Assembly (NCBI RefSeq): GCF_050003625.1
Contig: NC_134397.1
Coordinates: forward strand, 66,376,669-66,440,668
Origin: Haematobia irritans
Lineage: Eukaryota; Arthropoda; Insecta; Diptera; Muscidae
Reading direction: 5' to 3'
DNA length: 64,000 bases
Positions 1 through 11,149 of this stretch are shown here, piece by piece (within the stretch, counting starts at the first letter, position 1; every line of letters starts with the position of its first letter). A program made the position numbers and the translations under genes. The notes below the pieces were generated by a model. The model had not been told where the DNA came from. It did no database searches and saw nothing but the letters and a program-made list of their open reading frames with translations.

Positions 1-1336
1 TATTTTAGTTAAAATTTTCTAAAATAAACCTACATTTTCTTCCACGGTGGGTTCACTTTTTTTTGGGTGTAGGAAGATATCAGCCATTAGATGAGCTAGA
101 CTGACTCCAACGATTTAAAACCAATTGGAACAAATGGTTTGTAGTTCAATGCCTTTGGCCTTTAGAGACAAATTGTAACAAATGGTAGAAAAGCTGTAAC
201 TATTATTAAAAAAATCTATACTGTTCAAGTATTTATTCCAGTTTCCACTCTTTGAGGAACTCATGTTCTGAGCTGACCACGATCACAAATCTATTGATAT
301 AAAAATGCGCTATTTATACCAAATTGATCTGTATATATAGCAGTTATGGTCATCACATTCACATCATAGAAAAGAAAACTGCACAATTAAAGTAAACGTG
401 TTGATTTTTCCATTTATTTTTAATAGAAACCTTTCAAGGCCAATGTATTTTATTTAGCACCAAACTTAGATAATGTAAATCATTTCCCGAGTCAAATTTA
501 TTATTTTTAAAAGCAAATAATTAAAATTCTATTTGCCTATCAGCTGATTGTTTTCTTTCACGATGATCCTTGTGCCATTGATCTCAGCGTCGTCGCCATT
601 TTTATAGTTTTGGAAGCTTTTACTGTCCTTGAATATATATCCACATTTTTTCCCGCGTCAAATTAAATATTTTTTCTTGATTTGCCGACACAGAATTGCG
701 TCAGAAATAAAAATATTTTAAACCGAAAAAAATAAAATTCATTTTTTACACATCAGCTGATTATTTTCTAGTGATATCGGCCTTTTATTACCGAGTATTG
801 TAATTGGTACAAAAAGTAATCGTCGTCTCGCCGTCGCCACTTCACAGGAATACCAAATGAATGACGAGACGACTTAAAAGCGACAGACGACTTAAAAGCG
901 ACGGCGAGAGCGAGGGCGACTTCAGGAATAAGGGTGAATTGCAATTAAACGTAATCAAGAATATTTTTACGTTCTGAATTTGGTTCGTAGGTTTTAGTCT
1001 TGACCAGTATCTATTGTATGAATAAAAATTTGCTACAAAATAAATGAAAAGGAAATCCATTTCATTCAAAGCCGTACATTTTTGGGAAAAAAGTCTCTTT
1101 TTAAAGAAGTAAGACAGACATTAAAATAAATTAGAATTTTCCAATTTTGTTTTATTTTTTACCTACTTCAGTATATAGCATTGCCAATATTTTTATAGCG
1201 ATCTGGGTTTCTTCGATAGTATCGCTATCGGAAAATAAATATCGATAGTACCTTAAAAATAAAACTATCGATAGTGCTATCGAAGTTTTGCAGCTCTACT
1301 TGCGATACCAATTATCGGAACATGAGAGATAATTTA
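1..1336. other. AT-rich noncoding stretch
   Basis: No coding region can be supported here. A GC-richer patch near 820-930 (alternating cgtcg/gcgac) recurs in reverse orientation near 9955-10015, so it is probably an old repeat. The only other structure is the palindromic TATCGATA cluster listed separately. Confidence 0.5.
1211..1285. repeat. Inverted repeat with two TATCGATA sites
   Basis: The stretch opens with cttcgatag and closes with ctatcgaag. Perfect TATCGATA octamers lie at 1240-1247 and 1266-1273. TATCGATA is the known core of the Drosophila DREF-binding element, but the inverted arrangement fits a decayed transposon terminus equally well. No adjacent gene is visible. Confidence 0.4.
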
Positions 1337-1547
1337 TGGCGATTTCGGTTGGAATAAACGGTGTAACACTCTCGAAATTGATTGCAAAACATCAAGGACA
1401 CTATCATAGGTTTTGGGTTCTGAATCCCTCACAATATTATGAATTAACAAAAACTATCGAATGACAATATCATGAGGGCGAAAATGCAATGAGGGGAAAA
1501 GTAGTGTAACACCAAGGCAACATATTTTTTGGGAAACGAAAACGCCC
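1337..1547. mobile_element. Harbinger-like MITE with TTA duplication
   Basis: A 211-bp element has imperfect inverted ends: left TGGCGATTTCG, right CGAAAACGCCC. It is flanked by TTA at 1334-1336 and 1548-1550. A second copy at 25497-25697 is flanked by TAA and interrupts a SINE cleanly, which confirms the boundaries. A 3-bp TWA duplication is the hallmark of PIF/Harbinger. It has no coding capacity, so it must have been moved in trans. Confidence 0.8.
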
Positions 1548-1634
1548 TTAAATTTAAATTAAAAATATACAAAATTTATTGAAATAAAAAAAATAAATTT
1601 ATTAAACTAAATTCAGTGGAATTCAGTTGAATTC

Positions 1635-2148
1635 CATTAAATTAAATTAAATTAAATTAAATTAAATTAAATTAAATTAAATTAAATTAAATTAAATTAA
1701 ATTAAATTAAATTAAATTAAATTAAATTAAATTAAATTAAATTAAATTAAATTAAATTAAATTAAATTAAATTAAATTAAATTAAATTAAATTAAATTAA
1801 ATTAAATTAAATTAAATTAAATTAAATTAAATTAAATTAAATTAAATTAAATTAAATTAAATTAAATTAAATTAAATTAAATTAAATTAAATTAAATTAA
1901 ATTAAATTAAATTAAATTAAATTAAATTAAATTAAATTAAATTAAATTAAATTAAATTAAATTAAATTAAATTAAATTAAATTAAATTAAATTAAATTAA
2001 ATTAAATTAAATTAAATTAAATTACATTAAATTAAATTAAATTAAATTAAACTCAATTAAATTAAATTTAACTTAATTAAATTAAAATAAAATAAATTAA
2101 ACTCAATTCAATTCAATTAATTAATTAAATTAAATTATACTCAATTGT
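1635..2148. repeat. (TTAAA)n pentanucleotide microsatellite
   Basis: About 400 bp of almost perfect attaa pentamers (roughly 80 units), followed by about 100 bp of degenerate units containing ctcaatt variants. The near-perfect core suggests recent expansion by slippage or unequal exchange. Confidence 0.95.
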
Positions 2149-3460
2149 GGGGTTGATCTAAAATAAACTTTAGGTGGTAGCATAGTTAAGCTTTAGCTGT
2201 TTGGTTAGTACTTTCGTGTGTTAAATATAATTTTTCGATAGCAACAAACCATTTTTATTTTTAAATGTCTTCATTTATTTTCGTCGGGTATACAATTTTA
2301 AGCCCTAAATGTTTTGACGTATGTAATCTTCAATTCAGAATGGGAAATGGTACAATTAAACTTTCCAATAATAATTTACGCCTAAGCCATGCATTTTAAA
2401 ATGTAAATAAAAATGTTTTACAATTACCAAGAATAATTATATCCAAAAACTATAATGCATTGCTGCAAAACCGATAATAAGCTCTTACTAAAAGTATAAT
2501 ACTATTGCAAATCAACAATTTATATTTTGTATGTATCCTTATTAAATGTCTTCTAAACTAAGTTAAACTTGTCATTTATTTTTTGTATGTATGTAAAAAA
2601 TACATACTAGAGTTTAAAATTAACAGCTTGTTGTCAAATTTAATTTTTAATGAAAAACGATTATGATTATTCTAAACTAAAATGTTAATGAAGAAAAACT
2701 TAATTTTTTTTATAAATATAATTATAAATTTATATACATATATAAAAGTTTCCTTAACTCTTTTTTCAATTGTGGAAATTATTAATTCTAAATACTAGTA
2801 AATCAAGAACAACATTCATATTTTTTTTTTTTTCGTATCAACTAATTGTGTCTTTTGTCATTCTTGTAGGAAAGTTAAGTATTATTTTTTTGTATGTATC
2901 GTGTAGACTAATTTCGTATAATGAAAAGCTGAAGCAAACGAAAAATTTTATGAGAATCGAAAAAAAAACAAATTTACATTAATATATTTAAATATCAATA
3001 TGAATAAAGGATTTATAAAATTGTATACATACCAAAAATTGTGAGATTTTATTTATTGGCCCAAAAACGATTAATATTTATGATGTTATCAATAGTCGAT
3101 ACATTTATGTTATAAGTACGATTGAGTTCCGCTTGATGACTTTAGAATGACAATATTTCATTCGAAAAAGCTTTTCACGCTCAAATAAAACTAAATCAAC
3201 GAATGACGTAACTGCGTAACGTAACTGGCCTACCTGTTCAAAGTCTCACCGCACTGTACACCACGCAGCACACATTCTTCACACCTCTCAAAAAGTTAGC
3301 TGTTCTGACTCACACGTGAGAAAACTTTTTGGAATTTCTGATCGAAAAATGTAGACAGCTGATTTTGTTTGCAATACATTTTATTTGCAGACAGGAACCA
3401 TAAAATAAACCTTATTTTAAAGGAAAGTTACAGTAGAATTTGAAAAAAAGAAAGAAAAAA
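2149..3460. other. AT-rich noncoding stretch
   Basis: Open frames here are short and low in complexity. I see no recognisable exon, RNA gene or bounded repeat. Confidence 0.5.
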
Positions 3461-5685
3461 ACAAGTAAGTAAAGCAGAAAGTCGGGCGGGGCCGACTATA
3501 TCATACCCTAAACCACCATTACAGAATTAGTAATCATAAGCATTTGTGGGGTAACATATAGGTCTGGGAAATAAACCGCAGTTGCATATTTAAGAAAATT
3601 AAGGGGTACATGTCTATGGGTGCTTTGTGTCAATCTGACTATTGCTCATAGTCAATGTTGCCAGGGAAAATGTTCGGTTTACCCTACAAGGACAAAAAAA
3701 GTTCAATACTTTCCCATACATTCACAAACAATTTTCCCTACTATATTTTTCGTTAAATTTAAAAACAAAAATTACAAAACAAAAATGGTTCTAAGTACTT
3801 TATTATCTTAAAACATGAATATGCAACGTATATAACTTAGAATATAAATTTGTATTACCACCACGGTTGCCACAGTTGGTAGAATTCTACCCAAATTAGT
3901 AATCTTTTTTGTTAAATTTCTATAAAAATAAAATTTTGGAAAAAGTTTCTATAAACAAATTTTTGTGAGAAATTTTTCTATAGAAATAAAATTTTGAGAA
4001 AAAATTCCACAGAAATAAAATTTTGAGAAAAAATTCCACAGAAATAAAATTTTGCGAAAATTTTTTATAGAAATAATATTTTGAAAAAAATTTCTATAGA
4101 AATACAATTTTGACAAAATGTTCTATAGAAATAAAATGTTGACAAAATTTTCTACAGAAATAAAGTTTACCACACATTGTTAAAGATCAAGCCTTGTCGG
4201 CTTCTAATTTCCTCCTCTAGAGCCACCAAAATGTAAAAATTATTACAAATTGTGTTGAGTGAAAATGTCCTACATTGTGGCCCTACGTCCCTACAAGACG
4301 CTAAATATTAGAAAAACCCTACATATAGGGAATTTCCCCTATTTCCAGCAACACTGGCTGTGTTGATATTGCACCTACGGACTTAGTATGCCACTAATAT
4401 TGAGCCCATTATTAAAAAAAGAGAAAATCGTTAAATTAGTGTGGGTAATAAATACAAATTTGTAAAAATCGAGCAATATTCTTATGTAAGAACTACAAGT
4501 ACGTATAAGTACGATCGGCTAGTACATCAAAATTTGAAATTTGAGTAACATTGGTTAATAACTATGGCCAAATTTGGGAAAATCGAGCGATACATATATA
4601 TGGAAGCTATATCTAAATCTGAACCAATTTGCATAATATTTTGCGGGTTTGATTAATACCACAAAAGGTTACCTTGTGCAAGATTTGAGTAAGATCAGTT
4701 AAGAAATGAGGCCTGTATGGTCAAACATAAAGTTATTAGGGGCGAATTTTTCAAAATCGGGTAATACATATATGGGAGCTATATCTACATCTAAACCGAT
4801 TTCGATGAAATTTTGCACATATAGTTAGTACTATAGAGGACTGGATCTAGCCAACTTTTAGTAAGATCGGTTAATAAATAAGGGTTCTATGGCCAAATTT
4901 GGGAAAATCGGGCTATACATATATATGGGAGCTATATCTAAATCTGGACCGATTTCGATGATTTTTTGCACATATAGTTAGTGCTGTAGAAGACTACATT
5001 TAGCCAAATTTGGGTAAGATCGGTTGATAAATAAGGGTTTTATGGCCAAATTTAGAAAAATCGGACGGTACATATATATGGGAGCTATAGCTAAATCTGA
5101 ACCGATTTCGATGATTTTTTGCACATATAGTTAGTGCTATAGAAGATTATATTTAGCCAACTTTGAGTATGATCGGTTGATAAATAAAGGTTTTGTGGCT
5201 AAATTTGGGAAAATCGGGCGATACATATATATGAGAGCTATATCTAAATCTGAACCGATTTGGATGAAATTTTACAGACTTGAAGGGCGATGGAAAATAT
5301 TAGCTTTTGCCAAATTTGGTGACGATCCGTTGGAAAAAAAGCGCAACGTGACCCCATTTGTCGAAATCGGGCGATACATATATATGGGAGCTATATCTAA
5401 ATTTGATCCGATTTCTTCCAAATTCAATAGCGTTCGCCCTTGTGCCCAAAAAACTCCCTGTACCAAATTTCATCAAAATCGGTTAATAATTGCGACCGGA
5501 ATCCTGTGAACAACAAATACATGGACAGACGGACGGACGGCCACCAAGCGCTAGATCGACTCAGGAGGTGATTCTGAGTCGTTCGGTATATATTTCATGG
5601 GGTCTAAAATCAATATTTCTGGTAGGCACATTTTTTGGCCGATCAAACTTATTATACCCTGACCACTATGTGGTTTAGGGTATAA
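3461..5685 (+). repeat. Type-1 head/tail hairpin repeat, with insertions
   Basis: The head is an aagtaagtaaag lead followed by a hairpin at 3481-3496 (gtcgggcggggccgac). The tail at 5652-5685 is a palindrome built on ttataccct and agggtataa. Between them from about 4560 lie degenerate monomers of roughly 170 bp, each containing a version of 'gggagctatatctaaatctg' and 'accgatttcgatg', then a short GACG tract near 5525-5540. The same architecture recurs at 19338-23333 (+), 36535-37740 (-), 60575-63082 (-) and 63413-64000 (-). The GTCY/GACG tract and paired hairpins recall the mini-me/DINE-1 class of dipteran repeats; that family assignment is inference. Confidence 0.7.
3653..4356. mobile_element. 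Possible hAT-like MITE containing 29-bp units
   Basis: Left end caatgttgcca and the reverse complement of the right end, cagtgttgctgg, form an imperfect inverted repeat typical of hAT ends. CCCTACA-like words are repeated just inside both ends. The 8-bp flanks do not match, so an old or rearranged insertion is the best reading. A degenerate run of the 29-bp unit occupies about 3918-4170. Confidence 0.35.
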
Positions 5686-6004
5686 CAATCCCTAATTAAG
5701 GTAAGTACTATGTTCGCTTTTCGCGTTGAAATTTTCGTGGTTACTTTATTAAAACAGTTCAATATAAAGCAGACAAATTAACTCAATTGATACGTAGTTT
5801 CTTGTTCCTCTAGATTTCGGCAAGACTTTACAGGAATAAGTTTGTTTTCATTTATAATTTTGGTTATTTAAGGAAAAGTAATCGCGAAAATAAAGTGGTT
5901 TTCAACTCGAAAACCGAACATAGTACCTACCCTTAGAAGAATTTTTCGTTCAAAATTTAGACTATAGAAATATGGATTGGCCGACACTGAAACATATTTA
6001 TCGT
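5686..6004. other. No feature seen
   Basis: Short AT-rich sequence between two repeats, with no open frame or motif that can be supported. Confidence 0.4.
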
Positions 6005-6948
6005 CAGGGGGCTAATCACGGCATTCGATATCGAGAACTTTTGATCGAAATCTAAATTTTTCGGATCACGGGAGTTTTTTGATAAACAATTTTTTCGATT
6101 GGTAAATTGCAATCGTAAAACATTTTTCACTTTTTTGTTACATTGTTTTCGCCATATAGGAATAGTAAATATTTTAGTTTCAGTTCGAATTGTTGGCAAT
6201 TTGTAGTAAATTTACATATAATGAACATATTTTGAATATTTAGGACTAATGCAACTCCAATAAAAGTTAAACAAAAATTGGTCATAGTCGAGTTCGGGAG
6301 CGAGCATCCTAGCTTGACAAAAACCATATATAAAGTGCACATGCCAGATCGATATCCAAGAGATTGTGATCAACCAATTACCCTACCATTCCGTGACAAC
6401 ATAACACTTCTGAACCACCTTGTAAGAATAGTGAATGATGAAGGCTTCCACTGGCAAAAAGTTTTAAGACGTCAGAGAATTGTAAAGCGATAGAATTGAC
6501 GTTGACATTATTTTCCATTTGAACGCCTCCTTCGTCAGCCGAAATCGTCCATCGTGACTTTCTAACAGTGCACACCATTTCAAACCCATGTACTTACACC
6601 AATAACAATGTGCACTTTTATTCCTTATTTGTCGCCGAATTCTTTTATATTCATCTCATCCTCCAATTAGGAAGGAATTCGGACGAATGTAAAAAGAGAT
6701 ATGGGTCCATAACATATAATGCAATACAATTTACTTTTTACTATGAAATCTTCAAAAATATGTGTTTTTCTAAATTCTATTTTGTGCGGCTAACTTAATT
6801 TTGTCATTTCATTTGTTCTGCTTCGTTTTTTGCTGTTGGCAATACTAGAGAAATTGCATCAAATTTCGATCGAATGCCATGATCCAAACTTTTAATCGTA
6901 TCGACAATTTTTTCGATACGATTATGAATTCGATATCGTCGATATCTT
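6005..6948. mobile_element. TIR element family A, copy 1 (left terminus present)
   Basis: It begins cagggggctaatcacggc. The mirror of that end closes copy 2 at 11149. The body (a gattggtaaattgcaatcg motif, a coding-like block at 6265-6493, and a hairpin of aatcgtatcga with tcgatacgatt near 6895-6925) is repeated in the same order at 10262-11149. Copy 1 is cut off at 6948 by the end of another element. No transposase is present. Confidence 0.6.
6265..6493 (+). pseudogene. Coding-like fragment carried by repeat family A
   Basis: An open frame reads through about 75 residues with ordinary amino-acid composition, unlike the surrounding low-complexity DNA. It includes VIVEFGSEHPSL, then MPDRYPRDCDQP, then LVRIVNDEGFHWQK, and ends at a TAG at 6491-6493. 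The second copy at about 10457-10655 has the same sequence with a 1-bp insertion that breaks the frame. I do not recognise the protein. It could be a captured host exon or the remains of an element-encoded protein. Confidence 0.35.
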
Positions 6949-7135
6949 GGCGTCGTTCTAAATTGATCTAATAAAGCACCTAATTATTGCAATGATGAGA
7001 AACTTTTTTGTAGTAACTTGGCGTCGAACAACTTCTCAATAGTGACGGCGCTTTTCCAACGAGTTTTTGATGTCGTATACGATTGTTTTCGACGTGGTGG
7101 GGATTCTCAGTAGTGCCGTCAAATTCAAAAAATGT
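6949..7135. mobile_element. Right-end fragment of CCCTGCC element
   Basis: This closely matches the right ends of the elements at 45158-50444 and 50458-51222, including 'gtgacggcgcttttcc' and the terminal aaaaaatgttg. It abuts family-A copy 1 directly. Confidence 0.6.
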
Positions 7136-7375
7136 TGCCAGGCATATCTCTTTTTACATTCTTCCGAATTCCTTCCTAATTGGAGGATGAGATGGATATA
7201 AAATAATTCGGCGACAAATAAGGAATAAAAGTGCACATTTGCCAAGCTAGGATGCTCGCTCCCAAACTCGACTATGACCAATTTTTGTTTAACTTTTATT
7301 GGAGTTGCATTAGTCCAAGTATTCAAAATATGTTCATTGTATGTAAATTTACTACAAATTACAACAACCCAGGAA
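7136..7375 (-). repeat. Inverted partial copy of family A
   Basis: The reverse complement matches two separate parts of copy 1: the 6600-6715 block (gaattccttcctaattggag) and the 6180-6315 block (caaactcgactatgacc). The sequence between them is missing, so this is an internally deleted, inverted copy that makes an imperfect palindrome with 6180-6720. Confidence 0.65.
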
Positions 7376-7589
7376 AAAAGCGTCGCCATAAAAGTAGTGA
7401 AAATGTTCTTTTTGTATCCGGAATTGGTGAAAAATTGGCGCAGAATCGATGAATTTAACATGGGCCTGTCATAGGACAGATTAATCATTCAACCGTCGAA
7501 CGGAAATGACGTGTTTTTTTAATAGCGGATAAAATCATCGTAATAAGTACCTACTACGAATTTCAAGTGTGGTGGGATATTAGGCCACC

Positions 7590-8814
7590 ATGCAAAGAAA
7601 TTCAAAGACATCCACTGGGTTGCTAACTTCAGGGCCCAGTGGACGGGTATCGACTGGAGTTATAAATTTGGGCAATGACCAAGAGTTAGGCCCAATTAGT
7701 CGACCTGTAGACGGGTCGACAGGTGGCGACACTTTGACAAGTCGAACCTTTTCCAACGGGTAACGGCATCAAAAGGAGGTAATCCCTCACGAAAGAGATT
7801 CAAGGAACGCAGAAATGCTTTGTTTATCCTAAAGAAATTAGGATCAGTCGACCCAAACACGTTGTCGGCTAAACAAAGCGATTCCTTAAAATGGGCTCAA
7901 GGAATTCTTGAGGCTGGAAAAAGGGAACGATCACCGGATGAGCTGCCATCCTCTAAAATGGATCAACGATCGTTTGCCTCAGTTGCTAAAGACAGTCTTT
8001 TGATGGCTATCATTAATAAAGGAGCATTGGACGGTATGGTTCCAAAGCAAAAATGGGGGGAAATTGAGAATGCTTTGTCTGGCGTCTACTCACAGGTGCT
8101 GGAAAAGTTTCCCAGCCCAGATCCTCGACACCAAGAGGCTGGTTGGTATCAAGGACGATTTAAGCTAGTCGCATTTGAGGGCAAGAGGTCTATAGAATGT
8201 TTTAAAGCCGCTCTGATACTAATTGGTGAAGTTTGGGAAGGAGCTGCTCTAGAGTTAGTCGAGAAGAAAGACCGGCTAGACCTAGAGCACATGCGTGTAT
8301 ACCTGCAAACCCTCCTGACCCTGAATCTATTTTAAATAGACAGAAACAATGCAATCCAGATCTTCCAACAGCTGATTGGAAGGTTGGCCGTTTGGATGAA
8401 GTGGATGGACCAAGACGGCATGCAGTGTTTATATTGAACACTCAGTCTTTGCTACATCTAGCAAAGTCTCAGGGCCGTGTATGTTATGGCTTTCATTATA
8501 TACAAATGAAGGTATATAAAAACGATCAGCTAATGGATTCGGAAATCGACAAGCCTCTGTCTGAATCAGAAATAAGCGGATCCTCTTGCGAAGTCGAGGG
8601 AGATACCAAAGATGCAGGTTTGGATAGTCACCGTATGCAAGAGGAGGCTTCTATTGCCTCAAAACTCACCAAACTTGAACCTATGGTTATTGCGAGAGTC
8701 ACCGAGATCTCTGAAGAGGATATTCTTGATGACTCGATTGAAACGGCTGATGTGACGGTTGTTGAAAATCTCGATGGTCCTACGGATCCTCCAGATAAAT
8801 CTTCACCATTGTAA
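7590..8814 (+). pseudogene. LINE ORF1 (gag-like), frameshifted
   Basis: A reading frame opens at the ATG at 7590, stops, and resumes in another frame around 7770 (KRFKERRNALFILKK). A further frame change near 8275 leads into PRAHACIPANPPDPESIL, WKVGRLDEVDGPRRHAV and YGFHYIQMKVYKND. These are motifs of the ORF1 proteins of insect LINEs (the DUF4780 type, recalled knowledge). An acidic tail runs to a stop at 8812-8814 and overlaps the start of ORF2. At least two frameshifts make it non-functional. In the intact family this protein binds the element RNA. Confidence 0.75.
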
Positions 8815-9322
8815 GGCTGCATGTGCTGTCTTAAAAGTTCTCCTGATGAAAGGGGACATAGATATAGTTCTTATTCAAGAACCATATGTTTATAGAAACA
8901 AAATATGTGAATTAAGTACTCCGGGGTTCAAACTATTGCAGTATACTGGTAATGATGTAAATCGAGCCTGTATAATTGCTAAAAACGAGCTCAACTTGTT
9001 TCTGCTTTCTTCAATGTACAATACAGACACGGTCGTTGCCAGTTTAGAAATAGCCAAATGCAAATATTGGATATCTTCGGTCTACATGGGACATGATAGG
9101 GAGGTGCCTCCATGTGCCGTTAACACCTTAGTTGAGGAGTTATTGAAAACAAAGACAAAACTCATTATGGGATGCGATGCAAATGCACATCATAGTGTAT
9201 GGGGAAGTGGTGACATTAATACAAAAGGAGAGTCACTCCTAGAGTTTATTTTGCATACTAATTTGGTAGTTTGCAATAAAGGAGATGCCCCAACCTTTCT
9301 TACTAAAAACAGGCAATTGTAA
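8759..9322 (+). pseudogene. LINE ORF2, apurinic-type endonuclease domain
   Basis: The frame begins LRILQINLHHCKAAC, followed by DIVLIQEPYVYRNK, YWISSVYMGHDRE and LIMGCDANAHHSVWGS. These are the metal-binding Glu and the DxNA(H)H block of APE-type LINE endonucleases, which nick target DNA for target-primed reverse transcription. The domain is nearly complete (about 180 residues) but ends at TAA where an internal deletion joins it to the 3' part. The start overlaps the ORF1 end in another frame, as is usual in this group. Confidence 0.85.
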
Positions 9323-9329
9323 TGGAGAA

Positions 9330-9687
9330 TTGTAAGGGTTGTAACGACACCAAGCAAATATGGCCCCATTTAAACTTAAACCGCACTCTAGATATCCTAG
9401 TGTTCTCGAGACGCCAGATATCACTCCTGATATCTGCTATAACGGATCGCTGCCTGATAGCCGATTTTGCAAAAACTATTGACGCGAAGTATAATGACTA
9501 TTGTATGAGCTGTCATGATGCGGAGGAAAAGGAATCAATAAAACACCTCTTGTGTGAGTGCCCTGCATTTTGTGTAAGGTGTTTAGGGGCATATAGCTTG
9601 AGATTACTGGCGGACCTGGAAAACGTTAACTTAAGCAGTCTGCTAATGTTTTTGGAACAATCTGGTTGGTTCAACAGAAGAAAATAA
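9330..9687 (+). pseudogene. LINE ORF2 C-terminus with zinc-knuckle-like motif
   Basis: After the deletion junction the frame reads LNRTLDILVFSRRQI..., then [20 protein letters not shown] and FLEQSGWFNRRK before the stop. The Cys-X2-Cys...His-X4-Cys arrangement is the C-terminal motif of many insect LINE ORF2 proteins. The same tail, inverted, is present at 25135-25190 and 25750-26070. Confidence 0.8.
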
Positions 9688-10112
9688 TCGAGAAGGTTCA
9701 ACGGTTAAAACTAGAAGTGCCCATATGTAATAGGTACTTTTAGTTAATGTGGTATCACAATGGACTGAATAGTCTAAGTGAGCCTGAATCTTAATCGGGC
9801 TGCCACTTTAACCTAAACTAACCTATAGGACAGATGTCCACCATTTTAACAGCCGTTGCACTGAATTTGCATCGCTTCTTAAGGTGTGATGCGAATTCAG
9901 TGTTTTGGTTGTGAATTAAGAAATATAATGATATTATGATAAATAAATCACCCTTCTTCCTGAAGTCACCCTCGCCGTCGCTTTTAGTCTGTCGCCACTA
10001 ATTGGTATTCCGTTCGTCTGTGCAGCTAAAATAAAGAACTTCTTTGGGATGACATCTTTGGAAGTGCAATTAAAGTTGTGCTTTTAGAAGAACTTCCAAA
10101 TTGTTTTGCTGG

Positions 10113-11149
10113 GAATTCGAACTAAAACTAATATATTTACTATTCGAAGTGAAAAAGGTTTTACGATTGCAATTTACCAATCGAAAAAATTGTCGATCAA
10201 ACAAACTCGATATCGACTCCCGTGATCCGAAAAATTTAGATTTCGATCAAGTTGTTTGGATCGACAATTTTTTCGATTGGTAAATTGCAATCGTAAAACA
10301 TTTTCACTTGTTTTTTTACATTGTTTTCGCCATATATTAATAGTAAATATATTAGTTGTAGTTCGAATTGTTGCTAATTTGTAGTAAATTTACATAAAAT
10401 GAACATATTTTGAATATTTAGGACTAATGCAACTCCAATAAAAGTTAATCAAAAATTGGTCATAGTCGAGTTCGGGAGTGAGCATCCTAGCTTGGCAAAC
10501 AACCATATATAAAGTGCATATGCTAGATCGATATCCAAGAGATTGTGATCAACCAAATACCGTACCATTCCGTGACAACATAACGCTTCTGGACCACCTT
10601 GTAAGAATAGTGAATTATGAAGGCTTCCACTCGCAAAAATTGTAAGACGGCAGACAATTGTAAAGTGATAGAATTGACGTTGACATGCCACCAAAAATTA
10701 TTTTCCATTTGAACGCCTCCTTAGTCAGCCGAAATCGTCCATTGAGCCTGCAAAAGGTGACTTTCTAACAGTGCACACCATTTCAAACCCATGTACTTAC
10801 ACCAATAACAATGTGCACTTTTATTCCTTATTTGTCGCCGAATTAGTCATCTCATCCTCCAATTAGGAAGAAATTCGGAGGAATGTATGGGTCCATAAGA
10901 TATAATGCAATACAATTTACTTTTTACTTTGAAACCTCCAAAAACATGTTTTTTTTTTCTACATTCTATTTTGTGACGCTAACTTAATTTTGTCATTTCA
11001 TTTTGTTCTGCTTCGTTTTTTGCTGTTGGCAACGCTTAAGAAATTGCACCAAATTTCGATCGAATCCCGTGATCCAAACTTTTAATCGTATCGACAATTT
11101 TTTCGATACGATTATGAATTCGATATCGAATGCCGTGATTAGCCCCCAG
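10113..11149. mobile_element. TIR element family A, copy 2 (right terminus present)
   Basis: It repeats copy 1 from the gattggtaaattgcaatcg motif onward and ends gccgtgattagcccccag at 11149, the inverse of the copy-1 start. At its left side, 10160-10202 is the reverse complement of 10257-10298, which makes a strong hairpin. The coding-like block is frameshifted here. Confidence 0.6.

Larger units (their letters stand above)
7482..9824 (+). mobile_element. Internally deleted non-LTR retrotransposon
   Basis: A LINE insertion is bounded by an 11-bp target duplication, ataggacagat, at 7471-7481 and 9825-9835. It holds a frameshifted ORF1, the endonuclease part of ORF2 and the ORF2 C-terminus. 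The reverse transcriptase and RNase H regions are missing. The 3' end reads ggtatcacaatggactgaat and ends in taacctaa-type repeats instead of poly(A). The RNase H in the related copy at 26411-27518 and the QINLHHCKAA endonuclease start fit the R1/LOA/I group; the exact clade cannot be settled by eye. Confidence 0.85.
7368..10113. mobile_element. CCCAGC-type TIR element split by a LINE
   Basis: The left part (7368-7481) and right part (9825-10113, ending gttttgctggg) together match elements at 16714-18361 and 30490-31084. Inverted ends are cccagcaaaaaa and its complement. The 2.3-kb LINE sits in the middle, flanked by a duplicated ataggacagat. No coding region is present. Superfamily is not assigned because no clear target duplication was found. 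Confidence 0.7.

Noticed and set aside
1635..2148. Telomere repeat
   Set aside because: The unit is ttaaa, not the insect ttagg, and flies lack such telomeres. It is an internal microsatellite.
8233..8814. Independent 193-codon gene
   Set aside because: It is the second frame of the LINE ORF1 after a frameshift, with the usual ORF1 motifs.
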